This document shows positions 44,621 through 54,070 of a DNA stretch of 64,000 bases, one piece after another. Numbering within the stretch: the first letter of the stretch is position 1; every line of letters starts with the position of its first letter. This stretch comes from Limanda limanda (Eukaryota > Chordata > Actinopteri > Pleuronectiformes > Pleuronectidae). The notes beneath the pieces were generated by a model. The model searched no databases. It was not told where the DNA came from and worked only from the letters and a program-made list of their open reading frames with translations. The position numbers and the translations under genes were made by a program. The stretch lies in the NCBI RefSeq assembly GCF_963576545.1, contig NC_083656.1:7134311-7198310 (forward strand), given 5' to 3'.

Positions 44621-47600
44621 CTGTGAACAAAACCGCAGAATAAGTCACGACCACTATTCCTATTCGTCAGGGTCCGTCAGGATGAGAGGGGATGCAGTGA
44701 CACAGAATACTTGATGGAGGCGCAGCCCTTTTAATTTAAAAACCAGAGTCTGGTTAGTTCACTGACTTGTTTCACAGTGTGGTCCCTCGAAGCCTGAGCA
44801 CTGACACCGGAAGCTTCCTCCTAACATGGCGCAGATCCCGTCATTCATACACGGGTTCGGGATGCACAGGTTCACCGGCTTCTTCACCTCTGATTGACAG
44901 AAAATCCCCCAAAATAACTTATTATCAAGTCACATATATTCAAAGATTAAAACTCTGAGACATTTATCTGTTTTCTACATTTACAAAGATGTAAATTGAT
45001 GTTAGTGAAAATAAACAGGAAAACAAACAATCTATGGCAGATTATTAGGATTTTCTTTTAATTCGTGTTCTGGAGAAGTTTTTCCCTGAGATCATCTCAC
45101 CCGAACACAGCATCTGCACCAGAACGTCCTCAAAGTACTTGAGATCCTCATACATGGGCACTGAGATCATGTGATCCTCCGAGCCGGCGATCTGCAGCAG
45201 CTTCTCTCTCTGCACGTCCCCGATCCCGATCACAAACAGAGAAACCCCGTTGTCTCGTATCTTCTGCGCCGGCACGAAGGCGTCGCTCCCGCCCGAGCCG
45301 TCGGTCAGCACCACCACGGCCTTGTTGACCCCGGGCCGAGCGCCTCGGGCCACGGTCAGGACGTCGGAGTGGATGTGGAGCAGAGCCGTGCCGGTGGAGG
45401 CCCGGCCGCCCACGTAGCCGGCGTCGCCCACCGCCTTGAGGATGGCCGAGCCCGTCTCGTGGGCGTCCAGGTTGAAGACGGTGGTGGCTCTGCGTCCGTA
45501 CGCCACCAGCGCCACCTGGGCCACGTCTCGGTTGATGTCGAACTGGACGGTGATGCTGCGCACAAAGTCACGCAGGGTGGCAAAGTTATCACGGCCGACG
45601 CCACCTGAGGCGTCCACGGCAAAGACCAGGTCCACGGCTTGACCCAGACAACCTGGGAAACACACACATAAAGAATTGTTATTATTTGTACAAGTTGAAA
45701 CACATAAAAAACACGATTAGGAAGACTTTAGAAAATAAAAGCAAATTTAATAGGACGAATAAATGCTGATTAGACAAAATGACTGGGAAGGACTCAGTAA
45801 AGCGCATAGGGGTAAAACAGAGGTGAAGACATAACCTCCTTGTTGGAGGTAAAGACAGAATCCAGAGTATAATGTGGATATATTAGTATTCAGTATTAGG
45901 GTTGCAAAGGGGCGGAAAGTTTCCGGTAAATTTCTGGAAACTTTCCATGGGAATATTAAGCTCGGGAATTTTTGGAATTTAAAAAAAAACAAAAACTATG
46001 CAAATTAAATGCTGAGCAATAAAAACCTCATTCAAAACTCTATTTTAAAGATGTATGGAATGCAGCACACGCTGCACGTTGAATTTCAACCCTCCACGGT
46101 GCATTCTTCCATCACATGCACAGATAATTCCCAGCATCCTTCACTCTACAGCAGGGCTATTGAGGCCTGCTGTAGTGTGCAGGACTAGTCAGGTAAGTTT
46201 CGATGATATTACTGGGGAAAATATATTAGCATGCTGATTGAGGATTGTTCATCTGTTCATCTAGCCTATTTCCATTCATTTATCCATCAATTGTAAAATA
46301 TTTTTACAGACTATTCCAATTGTTTGGCTAACTATTTATATCTCTGGCATTGCATTAGTGTCTTTTTACAAACTTTTTTCTTATCTTATTCTACAGAACA
46401 ATGACACGTGCACTATCTCATGTGTGGAGACATTTCACCCCATCCAATGTAGAAGGAAAGGCTGTGTACATTTGCAAATACTGTGCAAAGACCTATGTTA
46501 AGAATGACACAACGATGCAGAAGCATATAGTCAAGTGCCCAAAGTTTCCTCAGGGCTCAAATCAGCCTATGACAAAACAAAATGTTAATATTTATGTCTG
46601 TATATGACAAGGTAAATACAGTTAGTATAAATTACCCACAACATTTCCAGTTTATTCCCGTTAATTCCCATGGAAAGTTTCCAACTTTGAATATTCCTGG
46701 AATTTTGCAACACTATTCAGTATACAGTAGTAATAGTGAAAATATTCTGGAGCTAAAGACAGAATCCAGAGTACAATGTGGATATATTAGTATTCAGTAT
46801 ACAGTAGTAATAGTGAAAATATTCAAGAGTATTCTGCCTCTGAAAGGAGACTGAGTAGAAGTCTGCTCTGTACCTTGTGTGTCCACACTGCAGATTTTGG
46901 CCTTGAGCTCCGGGATCTTGGCGTTGAACCGGTCCGGTGACGTGTAGGTGAGAGTCCTCTGGGGATTTCCTGTGATGTTATTCAGCTGTCCCTTCAAGCT
47001 CTCCGGTCCCACTCCGATAAGAAAGATCTCTCTGTCCCGAGCGTATTTGGACGGCTGCACCACGTCGTCCACGGCGGGGTTGGCGGTGAGCAGCACCACC
47101 ACGCGGGGGAGGTCGTCCGACACATCAGCGAAGACCGGCGCGCTCATGAAGCCGTGGCGTGTGACGTACTGAAGCGCCTCTCCTGTTTTGGGTTCACCGC
47201 CGATTGGTTGAAGCGCGTCCACCGCCTGGAGCAGGCCCCTCAGGTCCCCTCGGAACTTCCCCACCTGGGCTTCGACTCGGGCCTCGCCGCCGAACACCGC
47301 CAGGCCGACCTTGGTGGGGCTGTCGGACCCGATCACCGTCTGCAGGAAGCGCTTCAGGAAGGACTTGAGGCGGAGGAAGCCCTCCAGGGTGAGCGTGGCA
47401 GAGCCCTCCAGCAGGAAGAGCAGGTCCACGGAGCAGTCCAGTGACATCGCAGGAGCTGAGGAGGGAGCGGTTTGTTAGTGAAGATGCAAGTATCTCAGTG
47501 GACCAGGAACTGGAAATAAAGATGGACGACATGTAGGGTTGCAAAATTCCGGGAATATTCAAAGTTGGAAACTTTCCATGGGAATTAACAGGAATATACG

Positions 47601-50600
47601 GGAATTAACGGGAATAAACTGGAAATGTTGTGGGTAATTTATACTAACTGTATTTACCTTGTTATATACAGACATAAATATAAACATTTTGTTTTGTCAT
47701 AGGCTGATTTGAGCCCTGAGGAAACTTTGGGCACTTGACTATATGCTTCTGCATCGTTGTCATTCTTAACATAGGTCTTTGCACAGTATTTGCAAATGTA
47801 CACAGCCTTTCCTTCTACATTGGATGGGGTGAAATGTCTCCACACATGAGATAGTGCACGTGGCATTGTTCTGTAGAATAAGATGAGAAAAAAGTTTGTA
47901 AAAAAACACTAATGCAATGCCAGAGATATAAATAGTTAGCCAAACTATTGCAATCGTCTGTAAACATATTTTACAATTGATGGATAAATGAATGGAAATA
48001 GGCTAGATGAACAGATGAACAATCCTCAATCAGCATGCTAATATATTTTCCCCAGTAATATCATGGAAACTTACCTGACTGGTCCTGCACACTACAGCAG
48101 GCCTCAATAGCCCTGCTGTAGAGTGAAGGATGCTGGGAGTTATCTGTGCATGTGATGGAAGAATGCACAGTGGAGGGTTGAAACTCAACGTGCAGCGTGT
48201 GCTGCATTCCATACATCTTTAAAATAGAGTTTTGAATGATATTTTTATTGCTCAGTGTTTAATTTGCGTAGTTTTTTTTTTTTTTTCAAAATTCCCCAAA
48301 TTTCCGAGCTTAACTTCCCATGGAAAGTTTCCGGAAAGTTTCAGCCCCTTTGCAACCCTAACGACATGTCGGTTCCCCAACAGTGAAGAGCCTCGAAGTA
48401 CATCTATCTATTCACAACCTCATCTCCTCCATGTTAACAGATGGGACATTGAGCAAACTACAAATCAGTGTTTTATATCATAATTACTTTTATGATATGA
48501 AACGGTGACATGGTGTCACATACGAACCACAGTGAGGGTCTCCTCCGTATCCCGGCGGACACACACAGTTGTAACCCTCTGGACCTTCTGATACACACGT
48601 TCCACCGTTCATACAGGGCTGAGAGTCACAGGGATCTGAGAGAGAGAGAGAGAGAGAGGTGCAGGAGGTCAGCAGCACAAACACATACCTTCAGAAAAAA
48701 GAAAAGTTAACAGCATCTGGATTCAAAGGAGGAGAAGAAGGTTGCACCTGGACAGATGGTCCGATGGCAAACTGTCTGGTGTCTCTTGTAAGCCTTGTTG
48801 TACCTGCAGCACACACATGGGTCAAGAAAATAAGAAGTGAAAACACAACTCACATGAAAACCTGATCAATCAACTAATACCATTTTGTTTTCTGGTCACG
48901 TTTTCAAAGTCACCAATTTTCTCACCGATGGCTGTAATGTGCAACTGTATAGAAATTTCTCAGTTTCAGTAAATTGGAGGATGGTTTTTCTTTCGTTGCA
49001 CATATTTAAACTTCCTCTTGCCTGTAGTGGGGGCAGAGGGACGTGTAGGGGGAGAAACCCTTGGAGCCTTTCCAGCACATGAAATTCCCCATCAGCTCCT
49101 TCACCGTCTCCAGCGTCTTCCTCTCGCAGGGGAAGGACTCCAGCTGACAGCCTGGACGACAGAACACCACGGGATCCATTGGAATCGGCGTTGGGGAGAG
49201 AGTATGGAGGGATGTTTGGAACGGAGGAGAGTTAGAGAGGAAGAGATCATTTTAAGATTCTCATTATTGTCGGGTGATGACCCAATGACCTCCCACCTGC
49301 TGGCGTGGCGTTGCAGACAGAGAACGTGCTCAGGGTCGTGTACAGGCCGTTGACGGCATCGTAGAAATGCTCGGCGAAGAACACGTGGCTTTCCATTGGC
49401 TCACTGGCCACAGCGTGTAGCTCCTCCCACCTGTGACACGGAGAAAACAGTCAAACAACTAAACAAAATGAAGATGTACTGTAGTTTAGTAGTTAGCCAA
49501 CAGACGTGATAAATAATGTTTTAATTACCTGGGAAAGCGCACGCCAACGGCGAACACGACCACGCCCGTTTCTTTGAGCTGCGCAGCCGCCTGCACCACG
49601 TTGCCTTGAGACCTCCCGTCTGAGAGGAGGATGGCCACACGAGCCACGGCGGAGGAGGAGTTGCGGCCGCCGGGGTAACCCTTCCTCAGGATGTACTTGA
49701 GAGCCAGGGCTGTCTGGGTGCTGCCTCCCCTGAGAGGTTACATGTTAGTGTCAGAACTATCCTGGCTGAAGACAATGCTGTACTGCAGTTGTACTTGTGA
49801 ACAAGATAACACAAAAACAACAACCGATTTCCACGTAACTTGGTGGAAGGGTGAAGTGTAGGTCAGACAAGAACCCATTACATTTTGGTGTGGATCTAGG
49901 ATTTTTTTCTCAATTTCTTTAACATTGTGAGATAAGATGATTTTCAACATTTTCAACTTATTCCCAGAAAATTATAAATAAATCTTGACGAAAGAAACAT
50001 CTGGAACATTAAGGGAACTGATATCTATGAATGTTGGGCCTTGGGTGGAGAGATATACCCTACTAGAATTCTATTTTAACTGTATTTGTGCTTTTAGATC
50101 CTCATTGTTTGAGATACATTTCTTAATTTGAGGCTAAACCTCTAGTAACACTGATCATAAAGTCTCCTAAATCCCAAAACACCATCTCTGTGCAGGTGAG
50201 AGGAGAAACTCACCTGTAAGAAATCTTCTTCATGTGCTTCTTCAGCTCCTGTTTGGTCGTGTACGAGTCCAGAGAAAACTCCAGCCGAGGAGTGGAGCCG
50301 AACTGAATCAGCCCGACTCGCACCTGTACAAAAAACGTGGGATCACAGCGGTGGTGACTGACGAGAGAGAATCAGTCGGAATGAAAGAGAGAAAGGAAAG
50401 AAGACAAACCTTGTCTGGTGCGATGTCCAGCGCTTGGCAGAGTTTGAGGGCGTAGTGTTTGGACCTCTCGAAGCTGCCCTTCCCCACGCTGTACGAGCCA
50501 TCCAGGAGGAAGAGGATGTCCATCGCTGCTGAGCACTGCATCACTTCCAAAGGAAACACACAAAATAATGATGAAATGAAAAAAACCCATCACAAGATGT

Positions 50601-53600
50601 CAAGATAAGGAAGAAGAAACTGATGCATTCCTGGCAAAGAGCCCCTATGTTCTATCGTGTTTGGGACATTATGGGATTATCGTGGTTAGTCATCAAACGG
50701 GCTGCTGCAGATGAAAGTAATACCTCGACATAACAAGAACAAAAGCGGCTCAACGTGCCAGAGCTCAATCTTCTTTCCCACAAAACCATTACCGAGCAAA
50801 AGCTCTTCCCTCCTCCCTCCCCGGAGCGTGTTTGTACTCGCTGACGGCGTAAATAACCTGCAGTGTTACTGTGGTGTCAGAATGTGCAGCCAATCGTGCA
50901 GAGAGTCCTTAGAGGCTGAGAGTGTGTTTCCCATTTCCTCCAAGAGACATCAGGCTGATAAGACCACCCACCATCTCAAGGGATAACGTTTCCAACTCAA
51001 GATTTTTCTACTTGAAATAACTCAACCGCAGCATATTTTACAAAACCGTCCAGTCCTCACACTTTGCTGGTATCATGCACGACCCAATGTTGAACCAGAT
51101 GCATGCAGATGTGCAGCCTCGGAAAAGTGGTCTTGGTCACTGACTCACTCTCTCCTGCAGAGTTGATTTTCAGGATGTTGTCATGGCTGGTTTGGATCTC
51201 CTGCACCGTGACGCCCTGCTGGACTGGAAGAGAAACAACAACAAGGTGGAGGTGAAAAGTTGAAACAAACGATATTATGCACATGCACGGTGCAAACAGG
51301 ACAGAAAAAGAGACAATGCTTTTGTTTCAAAATTCTTATAGTAACACATCTGTTGATATATATTCAAAGAAGTAGGCAATGATTACTAAGATGTATTTTA
51401 CTCTTCAACCATAAAAAAAAAATAAGTACAACCAAAAGTATAGAATTTCAAGCAAGCGAAACATACTTTTAATGTAAAATGCATCTTTTCTCCTGTACAA
51501 TTGTATTCTCTCTCATGCACCAGCTGCATTTGTTAGGCGACAAGCTTCTTATGTGTTATGATACTTTTTATATGAGTTAATTATCTTCTTATCCAATTAA
51601 ATTATAGCCTTTGTTGATATCACTATGCCTCTGTTTTGTTGAGGAAAGAATTATTGCTGTTACTAAATATGAACAGCAGGGGGTGGCAGTGAAAACTAAA
51701 GGTCTAATTTAATCAGTTTAATTTATAATTTTAATCATTATCTTGCGTTATTGCTCATTCAGTTCACAAACAAGCTCCAGATTCTTTCCAGTACATCTGT
51801 GTTTAGAGACACATTTAAAATACTGTGTCACTAAAAAACATCATTAAGAGCCTCTAGAGAAAATCAAATAAAAAGTATCTGATGCTGTTCACTGACTCAC
51901 ACTTGACCCCCTCTGGGCTGGATAATTGAGTATTTAAAGCTAATGTGAATGGACAAGAGAAGAAGACCATTCTTTGGCTCTAGTCACTGAGAGGACGTTG
52001 CTCTGTTCAGGCTACAGAGAAGAGAAGAGAGGGGGGGGGGGGGGGGGACATGTGACTTCCTGTCCGGTGAACACGTCCTGGTGTCCCCGGTAACCCCAGT
52101 GGGTCACAGAGGTATTTGTCCAGCAAAGGGACGGAGCGCTCGAGTGATTTTTACAAATGTGCAGCGTCCTTCTCTTTGCTCAGAAAAGGAAAACCACAGA
52201 GGACAGAAATATCATAGATCAGTTTCATGTGCAAAGTTTATCACTGCATCCGACAGACTTTATCTTCAGCTTTCTCTCACCAGGAGTCAGTGAGAAAAGA
52301 TGTGACAAAAACAGACCAAAACAATATAAACATTAAAAGATTATTCATGAAAAACTACATATTTATGAGTCCAGATTTAAACAAAAACACAATTTTATGA
52401 ACCTTGATTTAGCTTGGATCACATTTCATAAAAGGACACGACCAGAAATGTTGGGTTGCAAGTGACAATTAATTTTACTTAAATAGGTTTTCAGTACTTT
52501 AAAACATGTATATCTTTAGTCAAATTTACAATATTATAAGATGTACAAATGTGGTGAATCCTCACATTGAAAATTATATGTTGGGAGTTTTTTGGGGGGT
52601 ATAGGCGACTCAGATAACAGAATTATTCCTAATATTGTATCTACTGATTTCTGTTTCTCACAGCAAGAACTAGAAAAAATCTGATATTAATGTTTATGTA
52701 AAATACAAAATATATATTCCTTGAGACCAAATAAAGCAGCTGGCTTGACATCCACCAAATCCTGGTCATCACCAACTCAGGAAACAATCTACTGTAAAAT
52801 CCAACAACAACACTAATCGCTAAAACAAAAGCAGCGGCTGCAACCCTACACCGCAACCTCTTCACAATCCTGACCCTTTCATCCGCCTCCTCATTCCAGC
52901 GACAGTCCAGCACCAAGCTCCTCCTGACAGTGAAAGTTTAGGGTCTTGGCAAGCTGCTCTCTCGTGGTCAGCGGGGCCCCACGGCTCGGAACAAAAAGTC
53001 CGTCTGTTCAGCCTCTCGCTAAGCCACTCTGTGTATCTGTAATATCTGAGATCGAAAACATGGCAGGGAAACCAGGAGATAATGAGCAGGAATCCTTCAG
53101 GCCCGAGCAGTTGACGAGCAGCAGCCACAGAAAACCAGGTTCTGCCTGGTCTGTGAAATTGACTTTGACAAGGCGGATTACATGGATACTTATCCTGCAA
53201 CATGTTATCAGGGCTGTCAGCGCAGGAGGAGCAGGGGGCGTCTGGGACAAGGTGAAAACAGTCTGGTTTGGTTCAGGTTCTCAGGTTCAAAGTCTTAAAC
53301 TGGCCATTAATAAATACTTTGCATGGTGCTAAAGCTGTCATTTTTGAAAACAACTTGCAGATTGTATTGCACCACAGCCACTGCCTCTTCCCTCGGGCAA
53401 ATACCTACAACTCTCAGGTGCAGGAGAACAACTATAAATACGATGCTCAATTTGACTTGTGTGGAAACGTAGAGGAATTCTTCAGGACCGGGGACTAGAC
53501 TTTGTTTGAGCAGTAAAATACCTTGTAAAGAATCTGAGGTTCGCCGGAGGAGCATCGTTCGAGGGTCGTACATTTCCAACACCTCACTATACTCACCAAA

Positions 53601-54060
53601 CTGATTTTCATGACATTGACTTAATTCTCTCTCTCCGTCAGCAACTTAACCTTATAACATAACCCCAATATTAACATTTCTCTCAATTTGTGTTAAAACC
53701 AGCCCTAAGATGGTCCTTTTTAGGATCAGAAGTTTAGAAACACAATCTAATGCTTTTGGATGAAGCCGGATGAGCTGTTTCCTTCCTTTTCCAGTGTCTG
53801 TGTTAAGCTAAACTAACCTGAATGATCAATGATGTAGTAAAGGTGTAAAAACACAAAGTATTCTCTGCTAGGCTTAAACAGCAAATACACATCTACAGGA
53901 TCAGGTTGTGAATATGAGCTAAAGGTTGTATCGGTCATGTTTTACGTATTTGTATATTTTTACTTTTTAATGAGGGAGGATTCAGTGCAGAACAGTAGAA
54001 CCAACCTTGAAGCAGCAGCAGCAGAGTTACAAGGAGGGAGAGATGGATATCAGGGAGCAT
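44409..54060 (-). CDS. vwa2: von Willebrand factor A domain-containing protein 2 (AMACO), full coding region in 13 exons
   Basis: Secreted basement-membrane protein with three VWA and two EGF domains. Coding exons in minus order: 54060-54006, 51223-51149, 50543-50410, 50323-50214, 49729-49529, 49430-49297, 49151-49022, 48803-48748, 48635-48528, 47455-46874, 45652-45101, 44889-44767, 44620-44409; phases agree and give 823 codons plus stop. Residues: signal peptide 1-18; VWA1 44-236 with intact MIDAS DGSYS (Asp58); cysteine-rich linker 237-298 ([15 protein letters not shown], close to human); EGF1 299-334 ([14 protein letters not shown]); VWA2 335-528; VWA3 529-712 ([17 protein letters not shown]); EGF2 713-753; basic tail 754-823 with four RGD repeats. 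Human is about 755 aa, shorter mainly at the C-end. A noncoding first exon ends at 57361. One intron uses a GC donor. Neighbours tdrd1 and afap1l2 match the human order. Confidence 0.94.
44500..44607. repeat. vwa2: 27-bp coding minisatellite, 4 copies, in the vwa2 last exon
   Basis: Four head-to-tail copies of a 27-bp unit; on the plus strand it starts GGCCTCGGGAGGTCTCCTCT. Only one base differs among all four (T/C in the third unit), so expansion or homogenisation is recent. The period is a multiple of three. Confidence 0.97.
44767..44889 (-). CDS. vwa2: vwa2 exon encoding the second EGF-like domain
   Basis: Reads [20 protein letters not shown], then [18 protein letters not shown]. The six cysteines have EGF spacing; human reads QPVNLCKPSPCMNEGSC. 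The CAG|AG acceptor at 44889 is needed to keep phase with the VWA3 exon. Confidence 0.92.
45101..45652 (-). CDS. vwa2: vwa2 exon encoding the third VWA domain
   Basis: One 552-nt exon reading [19 protein letters not shown] through [13 protein letters not shown]. The first metal motif is DASGG, not DxSxS, while LTDGSGG is kept. Very GC-rich compared with flanking introns. Phase 1 at both ends. Confidence 0.94.
45897..46715 (+). mobile_element. hAT element copy A (819 bp) with 8-bp target duplication
   Basis: Ends TAGGGTTGCAAA and TTTTGCAACACTA are inverted. Exact duplication TTCAGTAT at 45889-45896 and 46716-46723. Inner ends share ACTTTCCATGGGAA. An internal plus-strand frame (46401-46607) encodes a BED zinc finger ([27 protein letters not shown]), normally the N-terminus of a hAT transposase; the catalytic part is absent. 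In the vwa2 intron after the VWA2-domain exon. Confidence 0.9.
46401..46607 (+). pseudogene. BED-finger fragment of hAT transposase (copy A)
   Basis: A 68-residue open frame containing [13 protein letters not shown], Cys-x2-Cys (CKYC) and His-x4-Cys (HIVKC), i.e. a complete BED zinc finger. It ends soon after the finger and has no RNase-H-like catalytic region or dimerisation domain. Confidence 0.7.
46751..46825. repeat. Second unit of a 77-bp tandem duplication; holds the empty hAT site
   Basis: The sequence AAAGACAGAATCCAGAGTAC to AGTAATAGTGAAAATATTC repeats the DNA flanking hAT copy A (45850-45896 plus 46724-46750), with a 77-bp period between the TTCAGTAT copies at 46716 and 46793. The uninterrupted TTCAGTAT here shows the pre-insertion site. 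Confidence 0.75.
46874..47455 (-). CDS. vwa2: vwa2 exon encoding the entire second VWA domain
   Basis: One 582-nt exon from CTCAG|CTCCTGCG to CAAG|GTACAG. It reads [18 protein letters not shown] through [19 protein letters not shown]. The metal site is degenerate: Asp is replaced by Glu in EGSAT and there is no DG at the third position ([10 protein letters not shown]). The exon starts and ends in phase 1, so skipping or circularising it keeps the linear frame. Opposite-facing hAT copies lie 79 bp upstream and 159 bp downstream. Confidence 0.93.
47534..48360 (-). mobile_element. hAT element copy B (827 bp), inverted relative to copy A, 8-bp target duplication
   Basis: Begins TAGGGTTGCAAAATTCCGGG and ends TTTGCAACCCTA, with ACGACATG repeated exactly at 47526-47533 and 48361-48368. 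It is homologous to copy A over its whole length in reverse. The BED frame (47866-47654, minus) has a frameshift after CAKTYVKND. The target was a family-M repeat. Confidence 0.9.
47654..47866 (-). pseudogene. Frameshifted BED-finger fragment (copy B)
   Basis: Same start as copy A ([21 protein letters not shown]). A small indel after KND shifts the frame, so the closing His-Cys pair is lost. Non-functional as a zinc finger. Confidence 0.7.
48528..48635 (-). CDS. vwa2: vwa2 exon encoding the first EGF-like domain
   Basis: After an acceptor with a (CT)n tract, it reads [18 protein letters not shown], then [15 protein letters not shown]. The donor is GTTCGT, a weak match; a better GTATGT five bases further on would break the phase into the next exon and was rejected. 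Confidence 0.88.
49017..49026 (-). other. vwa2: GC-AG intron donor in vwa2
   Basis: The exon 49151-49022 ends CACTACAG followed by GCAAGA. Splicing here to the acceptor at 48804 gives CPHYRYNKAYK and keeps frame with the TVCHRTICP segment; no GT donor in frame is near. AG|GCAAG is the usual context of the rare GC donor class. Confidence 0.75.
49529..50543 (-). CDS. vwa2: vwa2 exons encoding the first VWA domain
   Basis: Exons 50543-50410, 50323-50214 and 49729-49529. They read [20 protein letters not shown], then [16 protein letters not shown], then [20 protein letters not shown] and [10 protein letters not shown]. Metal-site elements DGSYS, the Thr in GGSTQT and the Asp in LLSDG are all present, so a functional MIDAS is predicted. 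Exon 49430-49297 continues [11 protein letters not shown]. Confidence 0.93.
49820..50090 (+). repeat. Dispersed repeat family P, copy 2
   Basis: Blocks CACGTAACTTGGTGGAAGGG, CCATTACATTTTGGTGTGGAT and GGGAACTGATATCTATGAATG match the layout of 35160-35560, but diverged. In a vwa2 intron. Confidence 0.45.
51224..54005 (-). other. vwa2: vwa2 intron between the signal-peptide exon and exon 51223-51149
   Basis: A 2.8-kb intron. No exon seen. It has a run of about 19 G at 52029-52047 and otherwise unremarkable AT-rich DNA; open frames between 52640 and 53580 lack recognisable protein features. Confidence 0.6.
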
Positions 54061-54070
54061 GTTGGGACAC

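Larger units (their letters stand above)
47500..48460 (+). mobile_element. MITE-like repeat family M, copy 6, split by hAT copy B
   Basis: GAAATAAAGATGGACGACATG just left of copy B, and CGGTTCCCCAACAGTGAAG to CTCCTCCATGTTAACAGATG just right of it, are the two halves of one family-M element. Removing the hAT and one target duplication restores the family order. The middle CTCF-like block is deleted. Confidence 0.6.

Noticed and set aside
44399..44626. Plus-strand frame with a repeating ASGGLLWMK unit
   Set aside because: It is the antisense of the vwa2 coding minisatellite; the minus-strand frame is fixed by splice phase.
45171..45608. Long plus-strand frames opposite the vwa2 VWA3 exon
   Set aside because: Shadow frames of a GC-rich coding exon on the other strand.
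48518..48528. Stronger donor GTATGT five bases downstream of the chosen EGF1 donor in vwa2
   Set aside because: It would put the next exon out of frame; the weaker GTTCGT keeps the conserved MSLDCSVD join.
52640..53580. Several overlapping open frames in the vwa2 intron
   Set aside because: No recognisable domain or splice structure; consistent with chance.
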